Source: Solobacterium sp.
GTDB lineage: Bacteria > Bacillota_I > Bacilli_A > Erysipelotrichales > Erysipelotrichaceae
Assembly: GCA_017404505.1 (NCBI GenBank)
Contig: JAFRCE010000016.1
Location: 90,862-154,861 of the forward strand
Direction: 5' to 3'
DNA length: 64,000 nucleotides
Shown: piece by piece, positions 32,230-41,190 of the stretch
How positions within the stretch are numbered: the stretch's first letter is position 1
Layout: every line of letters begins with the position of its first letter
Translations under genes and position numbers: made by a program
Notes under the pieces: generated by a model
The model's input: only the letters and a program-made list of their open reading frames with translations
Databases searched by the model: none
Told to the model about the DNA's origin: nothing

Positions 32230-33560
32230 CGTTCTGTTTCTTCTTCGCTGGGTTTTTCTTCGGTCTGCCCCAATGCATTCCGGGCATTGATACAGATGCG
32301 CTTCACCAGCTGATCCAGCGTGTTTTTTTCTTCTTCCGAAAAACCGTCCAGACATACCTCCAGCATATCTTCCTTCGCCATCTGAACATCACGCTCAAAC
32401 TGTTCATTGATGCCCTTGATTGCGATGACTTCCAGTGTCGCCGGCGCGGTCCGGATGCCGATCAGATGACGGCTCTGCAGTTTCTGAAACGATGTCATGA
32501 CATTCAGCTGGCCAATACCGGTAAAGTCGGCGATTTCCTTCTGGGTGCACCAGCCGCCCGTCATGCATACCGCTGTATAGACCCGCAGATCACTCAGCGT
32601 CAGATCATATTTCATGGCAGCCGCGTTCAGATAGCGCTGATACAGTTTATCCGTATAATACCAGACCGTCAGGGTATCCGCCGTTTTGGCGTGATAGCTG
32701 GCCTGAACTGTCTCTTCCCCGATTTTCATGGTACCCGGCATCATCGGAATCGTCATGTCATCCCGGGCGGCGTCGATCAGGAAGCCGGCGATGCGGAGCC
32801 GTTCCGCTTCATAGGTTTCCGGATCGAGAACACTCTTAAAGAAATTGTTGTAATACTGGAAGATGCTGGTTTTCATTTCCACCAGTTTCATCAGATTCAA
32901 GTTGCTGGCGACCAGTGAGCCTTCCGTTTTGACATAGTAGTATACCGGAACCTGCAGCGCGCAGATCCTCTCGCAGTGAATGACATACTCCAGATTGAAC
33001 AGGAAGTCTTCACAGAAACTGACATCTTCATCCATGCGGATCCTGTATGTTTCGATCAGATCACGGCGGTACAGTTTGTTCCAGAGAACGCCGTAGTAAT
33101 AGTCAGCCGGCGCGTCCATCATGAATTCGGCATATTCCCGTCTGCTCAGCACCTTGCTGGTCAGGATGTTTCCCTTGCGGGAAAGATTCTCACCGACCAC
33201 CCGGTAAAAATCGGCGATGACCATATCACACTGATTGTCTTCCGCCGTCCGGACCATCAGCTTGGTGGCGTCACTGCTGAGCCAGTCGTCCGCGTCCATA
33301 AACTGCAGATACTTTCCGCCTGCCGCTTCGATGCCATGATTGCGGGCAGCCGAGGCACCGGCATTTTCCTGATGGATCACTTTCACTCTTTCGTCCTGCG
33401 CAGCGAGCGCGTCCAGGATGGCGGGCGAATCGTCCTTACTGCCGTCATCGACGAGAATCAGTTCAAAATCCTTATATTCCTGCTGCAGCACGCTTTCCGC
33501 ACAGCGGCGGATCGATTTCGCGGCATTGTAAACAGGCACAACAATACTTACACAGGGCAT
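32223..33560 (-). CDS. family 2 glycosyltransferase fused to a MarR-like winged-helix domain
   Basis: 445 residues. Residues 1 to about 215 are a GT-A fold: SIVVPVYNAAKSIRRCAESVL, ELILVDDGSKDDSPAILD, and the metal-binding FMDADDW with Asp89/Asp91/Asp92. From about 290 to 430 the sequence reads like a MarR regulator: a helix (WYYTDKLYQRYLNAAAMKYDL), a wHTH with recognition region CTQKEIADFTGIGQLNVMTSFQKLQSRHLI near 338-367, a basic wing, then GFSEEEKNTLDQLVKRICINARNAL as dimer helix. The frame is continuous, with no frameshift or start site between. The role of the DNA-binding-like part is unknown; it could be a dimerisation module or a true sensor. Monocistronic. Confidence 0.82.
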   Translation of the reverse strand: MPCVSIVVPVYNAAKSIRRCAESVLQQEYKDFELILVDDGSKDDSPAILDALAAQDERVKVIHQENAGASAARNHGIEAAGGKYLQFMDADDWLSSDATKLMVRTAEDNQCDMVIADFYRVVGENLSRKGNILTSKVLSRREYAEFMMDAPADYYYGVLWNKLYRRDLIETYRIRMDEDVSFCEDFLFNLEYVIHCERICALQVPVYYYVKTEGSLVASNLNLMKLVEMKTSIFQYYNNFFKSVLDPETYEAERLRIAGFLIDAARDDMTIPMMPGTMKIGEETVQASYHAKTADTLTVWYYTDKLYQRYLNAAAMKYDLTLSDLRVYTAVCMTGGWCTQKEIADFTGIGQLNVMTSFQKLQSRHLIGIRTAPATLEVIAIKGINEQFERDVQMAKEDMLEVCLDGFSEEEKNTLDQLVKRICINARNALGQTEEKPSEEETERQ

Positions 33561-33604
33561 GGTCTGTCCCCTTTCTTTTCACAGAGCACAGTCAGTATAC
33601 CATT

Positions 33605-33631
33605 GAAAAAGGCTGCCGAAGCAGTCTTTTG
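33605..33631 (-). terminator. terminator of the serA-larA-M32 operon
   Basis: Minus-strand hairpin AAAGACTGC-TTCG-GCAGCCTTT with UUCG loop and T tail, directly after the carboxypeptidase stop. Confidence 0.8.
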
Positions 33632-35128
33632 TCATTTCAGATCATACAGCCGGGAATACTTCTCTTCCAGATAATCCAGATAGAACCGCGGATCAAATAC
33701 TTTGCCGGTTGCTTTTTCCATGATTTCGGAAGACGGATACAGACAGCCGAAGCGATGAATATGTTCCTTCAGCCAGGCCATGATCTCAGGATATCTTTCT
33801 TCTTCCAGCAGTCTGGCCGGATCGATTTCCTCTGCCATCGCCGCATAGAACTGCGCCGCAAAGGCACTGCCTAAAGCATAGGTCGGAAAATAACCGAAGT
33901 AAGCATACGGCCAGTGCATATCCTGCAGGATACCGGATGCCGCATCCGGAACGTCAAGCCCCAGATACTCTTTGTATTTCGCGTTCCACAGAGATTCAAG
34001 ATCCTTTGTCTGCACACGGCCGGCGAAGAGTTCCTTTTCGATCTCATAGCGGATCATGATATGCAGCGGATAGGTCAGTTCATCCGCTTCCGTGCGGATC
34101 AGGGAAGGTCTGACAAGATTGACAGCCTTCATGAATTCCGTCAGGCTGACATCCCCCAGCTGTTCAGGGAAGGTTTCCTTAAGACGCGGGAAGATGACCT
34201 TCCAGAAGCTTTCACTGCGGCCGAGATGGTTCTCGCACAGACGTGACTGTGACTCATGCATGCCGGCGCTGATCGCGGACACGATCACGGAATCGTCATA
34301 AGCCGGATCGACATCATGCGCGTAATAGGCATGACCGGTTTCATGCACCGTCGAAAGAATGCCGGCAGCCGGATCATGTTCACGGTATTTAGTGGTGATG
34401 CGCACGTCGTTCTCCGCGATCCATGTCGTCAGCGGATGCTCCGATTCACCCAGCTTTCCCCATGCCGGCGTGAAGCCGACATAGGCCAGGACATCCTGCA
34501 TGAATGTTCTCTGCCGAGGAATGGGGTAGGCTTTGTGCAGGAACGCATCCGGCGGCTGGGGGCAGGAAGAAATCCGGCGGATCAGCGGCACCAGTCTTGT
34601 CCGGACAGCGGTGAAGAACGCATCGTAGCGTTCCATGTTCCAGCCCGGTTCGTTATCGTCAAGCAGGATGTCATAGGGATGTCTGTCATCCTGACGGTAT
34701 GACAGCAGTTCTTTCTGCGCTTCGACCAGTTTTTCCAGATAGGGCGCGTAGGACGGCCAGTCAGCGTTCTTTTTGCATTCCAGCCAGGCCTGTTCAGAGG
34801 CATGCAGAATACGCTGGTATTCGACATAGACTTCTTTCGGCACGTCATGGATCCTGGCAGCCTGCTGATAACGGATCTGCACTTTCCGTCTTGTCACTTC
34901 GTCAAGATCCGGATCCGCGAGCAGGTCCTTCATGATTTCATACATTTCCGCATCGTTTTCAAGACTGAACAGTTCGCCATGCAGAAACGCGGTGTGTTCG
35001 TTACGGATCGCTGCTCCCTCGTAAGGCGGTCTGTCATTGGCATCAATGCCGATCACCGTCAGGGCGAACTGATAGGCATTCAGTTTTTTCTCCAATTCGG
35101 CAAATCTGTTTTTCCCCTCAGTATTCAT
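33632..35128 (-). CDS. M32 family metallocarboxypeptidase (carboxypeptidase Taq type)
   Basis: 498 residues, the normal M32 length. Cytoplasmic, mostly helical enzyme that trims C-terminal residues from peptides. The zinc site STVHETGHAYYAHD (HExxH) is near 255-268, followed by MHESQSRLCENHLGRS with the third ligand Glu. Closing motifs YAYFGYFPTYALGSAFAAQFY and the DPRFYLDYLEEKYS tail are typical. It overlaps the larA stop by 4 bases, so it is co-translated with larA and serA; why a peptidase belongs there is not clear. Confidence 0.94.
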   Translation of the reverse strand: MNTEGKNRFAELEKKLNAYQFALTVIGIDANDRPPYEGAAIRNEHTAFLHGELFSLENDAEMYEIMKDLLADPDLDEVTRRKVQIRYQQAARIHDVPKEVYVEYQRILHASEQAWLECKKNADWPSYAPYLEKLVEAQKELLSYRQDDRHPYDILLDDNEPGWNMERYDAFFTAVRTRLVPLIRRISSCPQPPDAFLHKAYPIPRQRTFMQDVLAYVGFTPAWGKLGESEHPLTTWIAENDVRITTKYREHDPAAGILSTVHETGHAYYAHDVDPAYDDSVIVSAISAGMHESQSRLCENHLGRSESFWKVIFPRLKETFPEQLGDVSLTEFMKAVNLVRPSLIRTEADELTYPLHIMIRYEIEKELFAGRVQTKDLESLWNAKYKEYLGLDVPDAASGILQDMHWPYAYFGYFPTYALGSAFAAQFYAAMAEEIDPARLLEEERYPEIMAWLKEHIHRFGCLYPSSEIMEKATGKVFDPRFYLDYLEEKYSRLYDLK

Positions 35129-36378
35129 TCTGTTTCCTCTTTCGGAAGCGTGCTGCCGCCGTACGGCATCACGATCACCGTCCCCTGCTGACTGTATTTC
35201 TTCTGGGCGTCTTCATATGCCTGCTGCAGACTCTGATACGGCTTCAGAATGGTTTGGGAAACCGTATCGCTGTCCATGTCACTGACCAGAAAGATCTCAG
35301 CCTTTTTGCGGATCATGGCAATGGCAGCCGCTTTATGGCCACCCAGCCTGAACTCCTGGCGGATCGCTCTGATCATTGCGTTAGGATCCTGGTATTTCAG
35401 CATCCATTCTGCGAATACGTCGTTGCCGAAGCCTTCTTTGCAGGAGCCGGCAAGGATCACAGTACCGCCCTCCTTTACCGCATGCCCGGCATTGTCGAGC
35501 GCCTTCTGCGTCTGATAAAGATTCAGATCCTTAGGCGCGCCGCCCTGTGATACCAGAACGATATCCGCCTTTTCATTCAGCGGACAGCCGTAGTGACTGT
35601 CGAGAAAAGCGCATGCCCGGCGGTGGGCTTTCACCATATCTCCGCAGGCCGCGTAAACGATCTGTTTGGCTGTGTTCAAAACGACATTGACAATAAAGTC
35701 AGCTCCGACCATGGCAGCCGCTTCTTCGATATCCGCCCGGACCGGATTGCCTTCCAGTTTGCCGGTGCGGGCATTCTCGTCGGTCATGAAACGGTGATTG
35801 GACTGAATCGCCGCCGGTGTGGAAGCGCCTGGCATCAAAGCCTTGGCACCGCCTGAGAAACCGGCAAAATAGTGATATTCCACATTGCCGATCAGAATGC
35901 GGCGGTCCGCCTCAACGACCCGGCGGTCGATGTCGACGTCTGTCCCGTGGCTGGTCGTTCCGACATGGACGATATCATCAAAATCCGTATCGGCGCAGCA
36001 GACATCCGCGAAGATGTCCCGGCCGACAAGATGAATCATTTCTTCTTTGCTCTGCCGTCGGTGTGAGCCGCGGCCGAACAGAATCGTGATGTCTTCCCGG
36101 CGGATACCGGCCAGATACAGTTCCTTCAGCACATGCGGAAGGATTTTGTAACTGGGACAGGGACGGGTAATGTCACTTGTCATGATCACGACTTTTTCCT
36201 GCGGTCTGACGATGGCCGAGAGCGGCTGTGTTCCGATTGGCTTCTCCATCGCCTCCCGGAGGATCTTTTCCTCATCCGGATCCTGCGGCAGATCTTTGGG
36301 CGTCAGGACCTGAAGGACCAGTTCATCGCGGACGTCCAGCGTCTGCTGGGAGGTTCCGCTTTTCAGACATACCAGCAT
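35125..36378 (-). CDS. larA: LarA-family nickel-pincer racemase
   Basis: 417 residues. LarA homologues epimerise 2-hydroxyacids using the nickel-pincer nucleotide made by LarB/C/E; lactate is the founding substrate, and other family members act on malate, 2-hydroxyglutarate, phenyllactate or sugar acids. Seen: MTSDITRPCPSYKILPHVL near 68-86, GRGSHRRQ and GTTSHGTDVDIDR with the two catalytic histidines, and YHYFAGFSGGAKALMPGAS near 170-188 with the cofactor-anchoring Lys. It lies 3 bases after serA and overlaps the M32 gene. No larBCE genes are in the window. Co-operon with a 2-hydroxyacid dehydrogenase suggests a substrate other than plain lactate; that is inference. Confidence 0.88.
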   Translation of the reverse strand: MLVCLKSGTSQQTLDVRDELVLQVLTPKDLPQDPDEEKILREAMEKPIGTQPLSAIVRPQEKVVIMTSDITRPCPSYKILPHVLKELYLAGIRREDITILFGRGSHRRQSKEEMIHLVGRDIFADVCCADTDFDDIVHVGTTSHGTDVDIDRRVVEADRRILIGNVEYHYFAGFSGGAKALMPGASTPAAIQSNHRFMTDENARTGKLEGNPVRADIEEAAAMVGADFIVNVVLNTAKQIVYAACGDMVKAHRRACAFLDSHYGCPLNEKADIVLVSQGGAPKDLNLYQTQKALDNAGHAVKEGGTVILAGSCKEGFGNDVFAEWMLKYQDPNAMIRAIRQEFRLGGHKAAAIAMIRKKAEIFLVSDMDSDTVSQTILKPYQSLQQAYEDAQKKYSQQGTVIVMPYGGSTLPKEETE

Positions 36379-36381
36379 AGA

Positions 36382-37551
36382 TCAGTGCTCCAGTACTCTG
36401 ACCCGGATCATGCCTTCGATTTCTTCCAGTTCCCGGATGGCTGTCTCATCAACATCCGAGTTGACGTCAAATACGGAATAGGCATAGTTGCCGCGGGATT
36501 TATTGGTCATGTTTTCAACGTTGATGCGGTCTTTTGCGAAGATCGGCATGATATCCGCCAGAACGCCCGGCAGATTGCGGTGGATCAGACAGATTCTCGC
36601 CTCGCCGCTTCTTTCCAGGGAAAGATCCGGCAGATTGACGGAATTCCGGATGTTTCCGTTGCGCAGGTAGTCATCGATTTCCTGAGCTGCCATCCGGGCG
36701 CAGTTGGCTTCCGCTTCCACGGTCGTGCCGCCGAGATGCGGTGTCAGCACGACATTCTTTGTTTCAATCAGACGGCGGGTCGGGAAGTCGGAAACATATC
36801 GCGCGACTTTGCCGCTGTTCAGAGCTTTGATGATCGCGTCTTCGTCGACGACCGCACCACGGGCGTAATTGATGATCCGCACGTCGTTCTTCATTTTCGC
36901 GATCGCCGCTTCGTCGATCATATGATACGTATCTTCTTTCAGCGGCACGTGCAGGGTAATATAGTCACTGTATTTGAGAAGATCGTCCAGGTTTTTGACA
37001 CGGAACACCCGCTGGGAAATCTTCCAGGCAGATTCCACGGAAAGATACGGATCGTAGCCGTATACTTTCATGTCGCAGGCCAGACCGGCGTTGGCGACAA
37101 TGGAACCGACATTGCCGGTGCCGATGACACCCAGTGTCTTGCCGGCATATTCCGGACCGGCGAACTGCTTCTTGATCTTTTCCATTCGCTCTTCCACCGG
37201 ACCTTCGGAATCGTCATAGGTGTACACCCACTTTACCGCGTCGAAAATATCACGGCTGGCCATGCACAGTCCAAACAGGAACAGTTCCTTGACGCCGTTG
37301 GCATTGCCGCCCGGGGTGTTGAACACGACGATGCCTTTTTCGATGCATTCCTCATAGGGAATCGTATTGACACCGATACCGGCCCGGCCGATACACAGAA
37401 GTTCCTCATTGAACGGATATCCGTGCATGTCGGAAGCCCGGACAAAAATGGCATCCGGATCCGTGACGTTGTCACCGACAATATAGTCTTCACTGCGCAG
37501 GATCTCACGGCAGGAGTCGGAAATGTTATTCAGTGTTTTGATTTTGAACAT
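36382..37551 (-). CDS. serA: D-3-phosphoglycerate dehydrogenase, short ACT form
   Basis: 389 residues from the ATG at 37549-37551 (GGAGG upstream); a 10-codon upstream extension has no ribosome site. First step of serine synthesis. Rossmann loop TLGVIGTGNVGSIVANAG near 140-157, NYARGAVVDEDA with catalytic Arg and Glu near 225, TPHLGGTTVEAE with catalytic His near 273, and a C-terminal ACT domain (about 315-389) for serine-type feedback. It lacks the ASB domain of long SerA. First gene of serA-larA-M32; serC and serB are not in the window. Confidence 0.92.
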   Translation of the reverse strand: MFKIKTLNNISDSCREILRSEDYIVGDNVTDPDAIFVRASDMHGYPFNEELLCIGRAGIGVNTIPYEECIEKGIVVFNTPGGNANGVKELFLFGLCMASRDIFDAVKWVYTYDDSEGPVEERMEKIKKQFAGPEYAGKTLGVIGTGNVGSIVANAGLACDMKVYGYDPYLSVESAWKISQRVFRVKNLDDLLKYSDYITLHVPLKEDTYHMIDEAAIAKMKNDVRIINYARGAVVDEDAIIKALNSGKVARYVSDFPTRRLIETKNVVLTPHLGGTTVEAEANCARMAAQEIDDYLRNGNIRNSVNLPDLSLERSGEARICLIHRNLPGVLADIMPIFAKDRINVENMTNKSRGNYAYSVFDVNSDVDETAIRELEEIEGMIRVRVLEH

Positions 37552-37627
37552 AGCTGGTCCTCCAGAATATATCCTCACCATTCTATCACGAACTATTATT
37601 GTGTGTATCTGAAACTGTTTTTCCGCA

Positions 37628-37656
37628 TTGCAATAATCCTGTCACTAAGATAAAAT
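37628..37656 (+). promoter_or_regulatory. promoter of tRNA-Leu
   Basis: -35 TTGCAA (37628-37633), 17-base spacer, -10 TAAAAT (37651-37656), 17 bases before the tRNA. Confidence 0.8.
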
Positions 37657-37673
37657 AAACAAGCAGTCGAAAT

Positions 37674-37757
37674 GCCCCCGTGATGGAATTGGTAGACGTA
37701 GGAGACTCAAAATCTCCCGGTGGCGACACCGTGCCGGTTCGAGTCCGGCCAGGGGCA
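37674..37757 (+). tRNA. tRNA-Leu (anticodon CAA)
   Basis: 84 nt with the long class II variable arm (GGTGGCGACACC). Acceptor GCCCCCG / CAGGGGC with one mismatch, anticodon stem GGAGA / TCTCC around CTCAAAA, anticodon CAA (reads UUG), T loop TTCGAGT. CCA not encoded. Confidence 0.95.
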
Positions 37758-37763
37758 CGTAAC

Positions 37764-37799
37764 GAAAAAAGACCTGAATCATGTTCGGGTCTTTTTTTG
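37764..37799 (+). terminator. terminator after tRNA-Leu
   Basis: AAAAAGACC / GGGTCTTTTTTT stem with a long T run, a few bases after the tRNA. Confidence 0.85.
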
Positions 37800-37823
37800 C
37801 ATCCCAGGATCCTGCCGGCTGCT

Positions 37824-38192
37824 TTACAGGATGTTTTCCAGAACCGCCCTATCCCAGATTTCCACTTGTTTCTCTTCCGCGAGTTTCTTCACGTCTCCAC
37901 TCACTTCCGTGTTGGTGACCAGAATGCCGCCGTCGGCGTTTTCCATATCGATATCCTGAACGGTTTCGCTGACTTCCCGGCTTGTGATTTCCCGGTTCAG
38001 ATAGGTCTGCACCGTATACACTCTGCCCTCTTTCTGAACGAGCAGATCATTGTCATTGTCCCTTCTTCCATCCGCCGTCCGCACGTCTTCAATGCGCACT
38101 TCAAGGAAGCCGCTTCTGCCCAGCAGCGATGCGATATAATTCCGGAATTCCCTGTCATCGAGAAACCGGTCAATGACTGTCAGTTCATCCAT
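37824..38192 (-). CDS. restriction-endonuclease-like (Mrr_cat-type) protein, probably inactive
   Basis: 122 residues from the ATG at 38190-38192. The C-terminal two thirds follow the Mrr_cat pattern: DNDLLVQKEGRVYTVQTYLN, then GGILVTNTEVSGDVKKLAEEKQVEIWDRAVLENIL (the VTN ... A ... L ... L element). In active Mrr-type nucleases the central strand reads QxK; here it is Gln-Thr-Tyr, so the catalytic Lys is missing. It may bind DNA or another partner without cutting. Monocistronic; function unknown. Confidence 0.7.
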   Translation of the reverse strand: MDELTVIDRFLDDREFRNYIASLLGRSGFLEVRIEDVRTADGRRDNDNDLLVQKEGRVYTVQTYLNREITSREVSETVQDIDMENADGGILVTNTEVSGDVKKLAEEKQVEIWDRAVLENIL

Positions 38193-38212
38193 CTCCGTTT
38201 TTCTCCTATTCT

Positions 38213-38247
38213 GATAAAAAAAGCCTGCTGAAAATCTCAGCAAGCTT
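38213..38247 (-). terminator. terminator of the ankyrin/EF-G operon
   Basis: Minus-strand AGCTTGCTGA / TCAGCAGGCT stem with a 4-base loop and seven T, after the EF-G-like stop. Confidence 0.85.
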
Positions 38248-38258
38248 TCTGTGTCTGA

Positions 38259-40331
38259 TCAGTTGTCTTTCTTGGCAACGGCTTTGGCAATGACCTTGTC
38301 GGCAACATCTTTCGGTGCCGGTTCGTATCTGTCAAATACCATGACATATCTGCCGCGGCCCTGGGTCATGGCACGGAGTTCGTTTGCGTATGTCAGCATT
38401 TCGGCTGTCGGAACTTCCGCGTGGATGACCTGATCATGATCGTCGTTCAGCTGCATATCCATGATCATGCCGCGTCTCTTCGACATGTCGCCCATCAGCG
38501 TGCCGGTGTATTCTTCCGGAGCGGTGATCGTGACTTTGCCGATCGGTTCAAGAAGAGCCGGTTTTGCGTTCGGCATAGCCTTGTTATAAGCGAGTCTGGC
38601 AGCTTCCTTGAAGGCAACTTCCTTGGAGTCTACCGGGTGATAGGATCCGTCAAACAGGATGGCCTTGACACCGACGACCTTGAAGCCGGCCAGCGGACCG
38701 TGTTCCATGCAGTCTCTTAATCCCTGCTCTACCGGCGGGAAGTACTGCTTCGGTACGGCACCGCCGAATACTTCCTCGGCGAATTCCATTTCATCGCTGT
38801 CAGTCGGTTCAAAACGTACCCAGACGTCACCATACTGACCGGCGCCGCCGTTCTGCTTCTTGTATTTACCCTGTGCTTCTGCCTTGCCGCGGATCGTTTC
38901 ACGGTACTGAACAGTCGGTTCCTGAGTTGTGACTTCAACCTTGTACTTGGACTTCAGCTTGGAGACGATCAGGTCGATATGCTGGTCGCCCAGACCATAG
39001 AGAACCTGCTCATGTGTTTCCGCGTTGTTGACGAGGCGGATCGTTCCGTCTTCCTGCATCAGGTTGCGGATACCGACGGACAGTTTGTCTTCGTCAGCCT
39101 TTGTCTTCGGCATAATCGCATAGCCGAGCATCGGTTCCGGATATTCGATCTTCGGGAACTTGACGATTCTGCTCTTTGTGCACAGTGTATCGTTTGTTTC
39201 CGTGTTCTGCAGCTTGACGACCGCACCGATGTCACCGGTGAACAGTTTGCCGACACCCATCTGGAACTTGCCGCTGATAACGAAGATCTGGTTGATCTTT
39301 TCGTTGGCATCCTTGCAGGAGTTGTAAACCTGAGAGTCGCTGTTGAGAACACCGGACATGACCTTCAGATAGGAGATCTTGCCGACGAACGGGTCGACGA
39401 TCGTCTTGAAGACAAATGCGGACATTGCTTCGTTCTCGTTGGTTTCGAGATCGATCGGTTCGTTCTTGGCGTTGAGCGCGTGGACACGGCCCTTTTCGGC
39501 ATAGCACGGGAAGTATTCCGTGATCAGGTCCATCAGTCTTTCGATACCGGTCTGATCAACGGCGCTGCCGCAGTATACCGGTCTGATATCACCGCTGCGG
39601 ACACCGATTCTGAGTCCCTTGGCGATTTCATGCTCGTCAAACGGTTCTTCCATGAAGAATTTTTCCATCAGATCATCATCTGTGCCGGCAATTGCCTCAC
39701 AGATCTGAGCGTAGTATTCTTCGACCTGGTCAGCCAGATCAGCCGGAACTTCCTGAGCTTCCTTGCGGTTGTTGTAATACCATGCCTTCTTACGCAGGAT
39801 ATTGACAGAACCTACCGATTTGCCATTTTCGACGATCGGCATTTCGAACGGAATGACGGAGTTGCCGAACTTATCGCGCAGTTCAGCAAGCACATTGTCA
39901 AAGTGCGCGTGTTCGTCATCCATCTTGTTAAGGAAGAAGATGGTCGGCAGATGTCTCTTGCTGACAGCTTCTTTCCAGGCACGCTCCGTACCGGCTTCAA
40001 CGCCTTCCTTGGCATTGACGACGATCAGAGCATTGTCACCGGTGGTGAGACCGGTAACTTCTTCACCTTCATAATCCATATAGCCTGGTGTATCGATGAA
40101 GTTGATTTTTCTGTTTTTCCATTCGACCGGTGCCAGATGGCAGTATACAGACAGGCCTCTCTTGCCTTCTTCCGGGTCAAAGTTCAACGCAGTTGTGCCG
40201 TCGGAGTTCTTGCCGAACTTGTCGATCTGTTTATTGAAATACAGGCAGGCTTCAATGACAGAGCTCTTGCCGGCACCGGAGTGGCCTAATACAACTACAT
40301 TGCGTACATCACTTGCTAAATAATCTTTCAT
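38259..40331 (-). CDS. EF-G-like translational GTPase paralogue
   Basis: 690 residues with the five EF-G domains. G1 is GHSGAGKSS near 16-24 where canonical EF-G has GHIDAGKTT; G3 is DTPGYMD, G4 NKMD and G5 GSA. The C-terminal EF-G IV/V domains are present (QYGDVWVRFEPTD, RRGMIMDMQLNDD). The changes in G1 and the switch I region match the EF-G2/FusA2-type paralogues of Firmicutes, whose role (ribosome recycling, stress or translocation) differs between species. It is not adjacent to rpsL/rpsG/tuf as the housekeeping fusA usually is. Transcribed 12 bases after an ankyrin-repeat gene. Confidence 0.9.
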   Translation of the reverse strand: MKDYLASDVRNVVVLGHSGAGKSSVIEACLYFNKQIDKFGKNSDGTTALNFDPEEGKRGLSVYCHLAPVEWKNRKINFIDTPGYMDYEGEEVTGLTTGDNALIVVNAKEGVEAGTERAWKEAVSKRHLPTIFFLNKMDDEHAHFDNVLAELRDKFGNSVIPFEMPIVENGKSVGSVNILRKKAWYYNNRKEAQEVPADLADQVEEYYAQICEAIAGTDDDLMEKFFMEEPFDEHEIAKGLRIGVRSGDIRPVYCGSAVDQTGIERLMDLITEYFPCYAEKGRVHALNAKNEPIDLETNENEAMSAFVFKTIVDPFVGKISYLKVMSGVLNSDSQVYNSCKDANEKINQIFVISGKFQMGVGKLFTGDIGAVVKLQNTETNDTLCTKSRIVKFPKIEYPEPMLGYAIMPKTKADEDKLSVGIRNLMQEDGTIRLVNNAETHEQVLYGLGDQHIDLIVSKLKSKYKVEVTTQEPTVQYRETIRGKAEAQGKYKKQNGGAGQYGDVWVRFEPTDSDEMEFAEEVFGGAVPKQYFPPVEQGLRDCMEHGPLAGFKVVGVKAILFDGSYHPVDSKEVAFKEAARLAYNKAMPNAKPALLEPIGKVTITAPEEYTGTLMGDMSKRRGMIMDMQLNDDHDQVIHAEVPTAEMLTYANELRAMTQGRGRYVMVFDRYEPAPKDVADKVIAKAVAKKDN

Positions 40332-40343
40332 CGCTTGTTCCCC

Positions 40344-41012
40344 TTATTTCAGAATATCTTTCAGATCCGCAAGGCATTCCTTACGGACATAGTGGATTGC
40401 CATCTGGCCGTTGTTGTCTTTTACTTCCTTGTCAGCACCGGCGTTCAGCAGCAGGTTGACAAGACTCGGATAACCGATATAAGCAGCTCTCATTAAAGCT
40501 GTGCATCCCTTATTGTCAGAAGCGTTGATATCCGCGCCGTTTGCCAGCAGATATTCAATGATATCCGTCTTGTAGCCATTGACTGCTTCCATCAGAGCCG
40601 TTCTGCCCTGTTCATCGACAGCGTTGACATCCGCACCTTTGCCGACCAGGTATTCAACAACATCCTGCTCGCCAAGAAGTGATGCTCTCATCAGAGCTGT
40701 TCTGCCTCTGTTGTCATGCGAGTTGACATCAGCACCGGCATGTACCAGCATTCTGCAGATATCGACATGTCCCTTCTTTGCGGCACCCATCAGAGCCGTC
40801 TTGTTGTTTCTGTCACGCATTCTAGGATCTGCGCCGTTGTCCAGCAGGAAGCGGACAACATCTTCATAGCCGCGCTTGGCAGATCTCATAAGAGCCGTAC
40901 GGCCGTCACCGCTCTGCACATTGACATCAGCGCCTTTGGAAACCTGAGCGCAAACCTTGGCGAAATCACCACTTGCTGCAGCATCGAAGAATTCACGATT
41001 TGTCTGATCCAT
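40344..41012 (-). CDS. ankyrin-repeat protein
   Basis: 222 residues made almost wholly of six ankyrin repeats of 33 residues, each with the GRTALMRA.. core and DVNxxDxxGxTAL consensus; an N-terminal helix (TNREFFDAAASGDFAKVCAQV) caps the array. Cytoplasmic, no signal peptide. The start ATG at 41010-41012 has AGGAGG 8 bases upstream, better spacing than an ATG two codons before. First gene of a two-gene operon with the EF-G paralogue, an unusual partnership that suggests binding to a translation-related target. Preceded by a terminator-bearing leader. Confidence 0.92.
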   Translation of the reverse strand: MDQTNREFFDAAASGDFAKVCAQVSKGADVNVQSGDGRTALMRSAKRGYEDVVRFLLDNGADPRMRDRNNKTALMGAAKKGHVDICRMLVHAGADVNSHDNRGRTALMRASLLGEQDVVEYLVGKGADVNAVDEQGRTALMEAVNGYKTDIIEYLLANGADINASDNKGCTALMRAAYIGYPSLVNLLLNAGADKEVKDNNGQMAIHYVRKECLADLKDILK

Positions 41013-41060
41013 TAACATTACCTCCTGTGATCATTCAAAGATATATTCACTTTTTCGATG

Positions 41061-41090
41061 AAAAAAGATGGACGCTCTACATCCATCTTA
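41061..41090 (-). terminator. leader terminator upstream of the ankyrin/EF-G operon
   Basis: Minus-strand perfect AAGATGGA / TCCATCTT stem with a 9-base loop and six T, lying 50 bases before the ankyrin start codon and 140 bases after the predicted transcription start. It either ends a small RNA or attenuates the operon. Confidence 0.85.
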
Positions 41091-41097
41091 AAAATTG

Positions 41098-41190
41098 TCA
41101 CATCCTATGTAACCCAATCCCAATGAAAAGACCGTTAACCTCCTGGGTTGTGCTGTTATTCTGTACTATTAAAAGCATTCCGCCAACCAT
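41098..41190 (-). CDS. possible 30-residue leader peptide
   Basis: ATG at 41188-41190 with GGAGA at a workable distance, stop 9 bases before the terminator stem. The product MVGGMLLIVQNNSTTQEVNG-type sequence has no amino acid run. A short ORF ending at a terminator ahead of a translational GTPase resembles antibiotic-responsive attenuators, but chance cannot be excluded. Confidence 0.4.
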   Translation of the reverse strand: MVGGMLLIVQNNSTTQEVNGLFIGIGLHRM

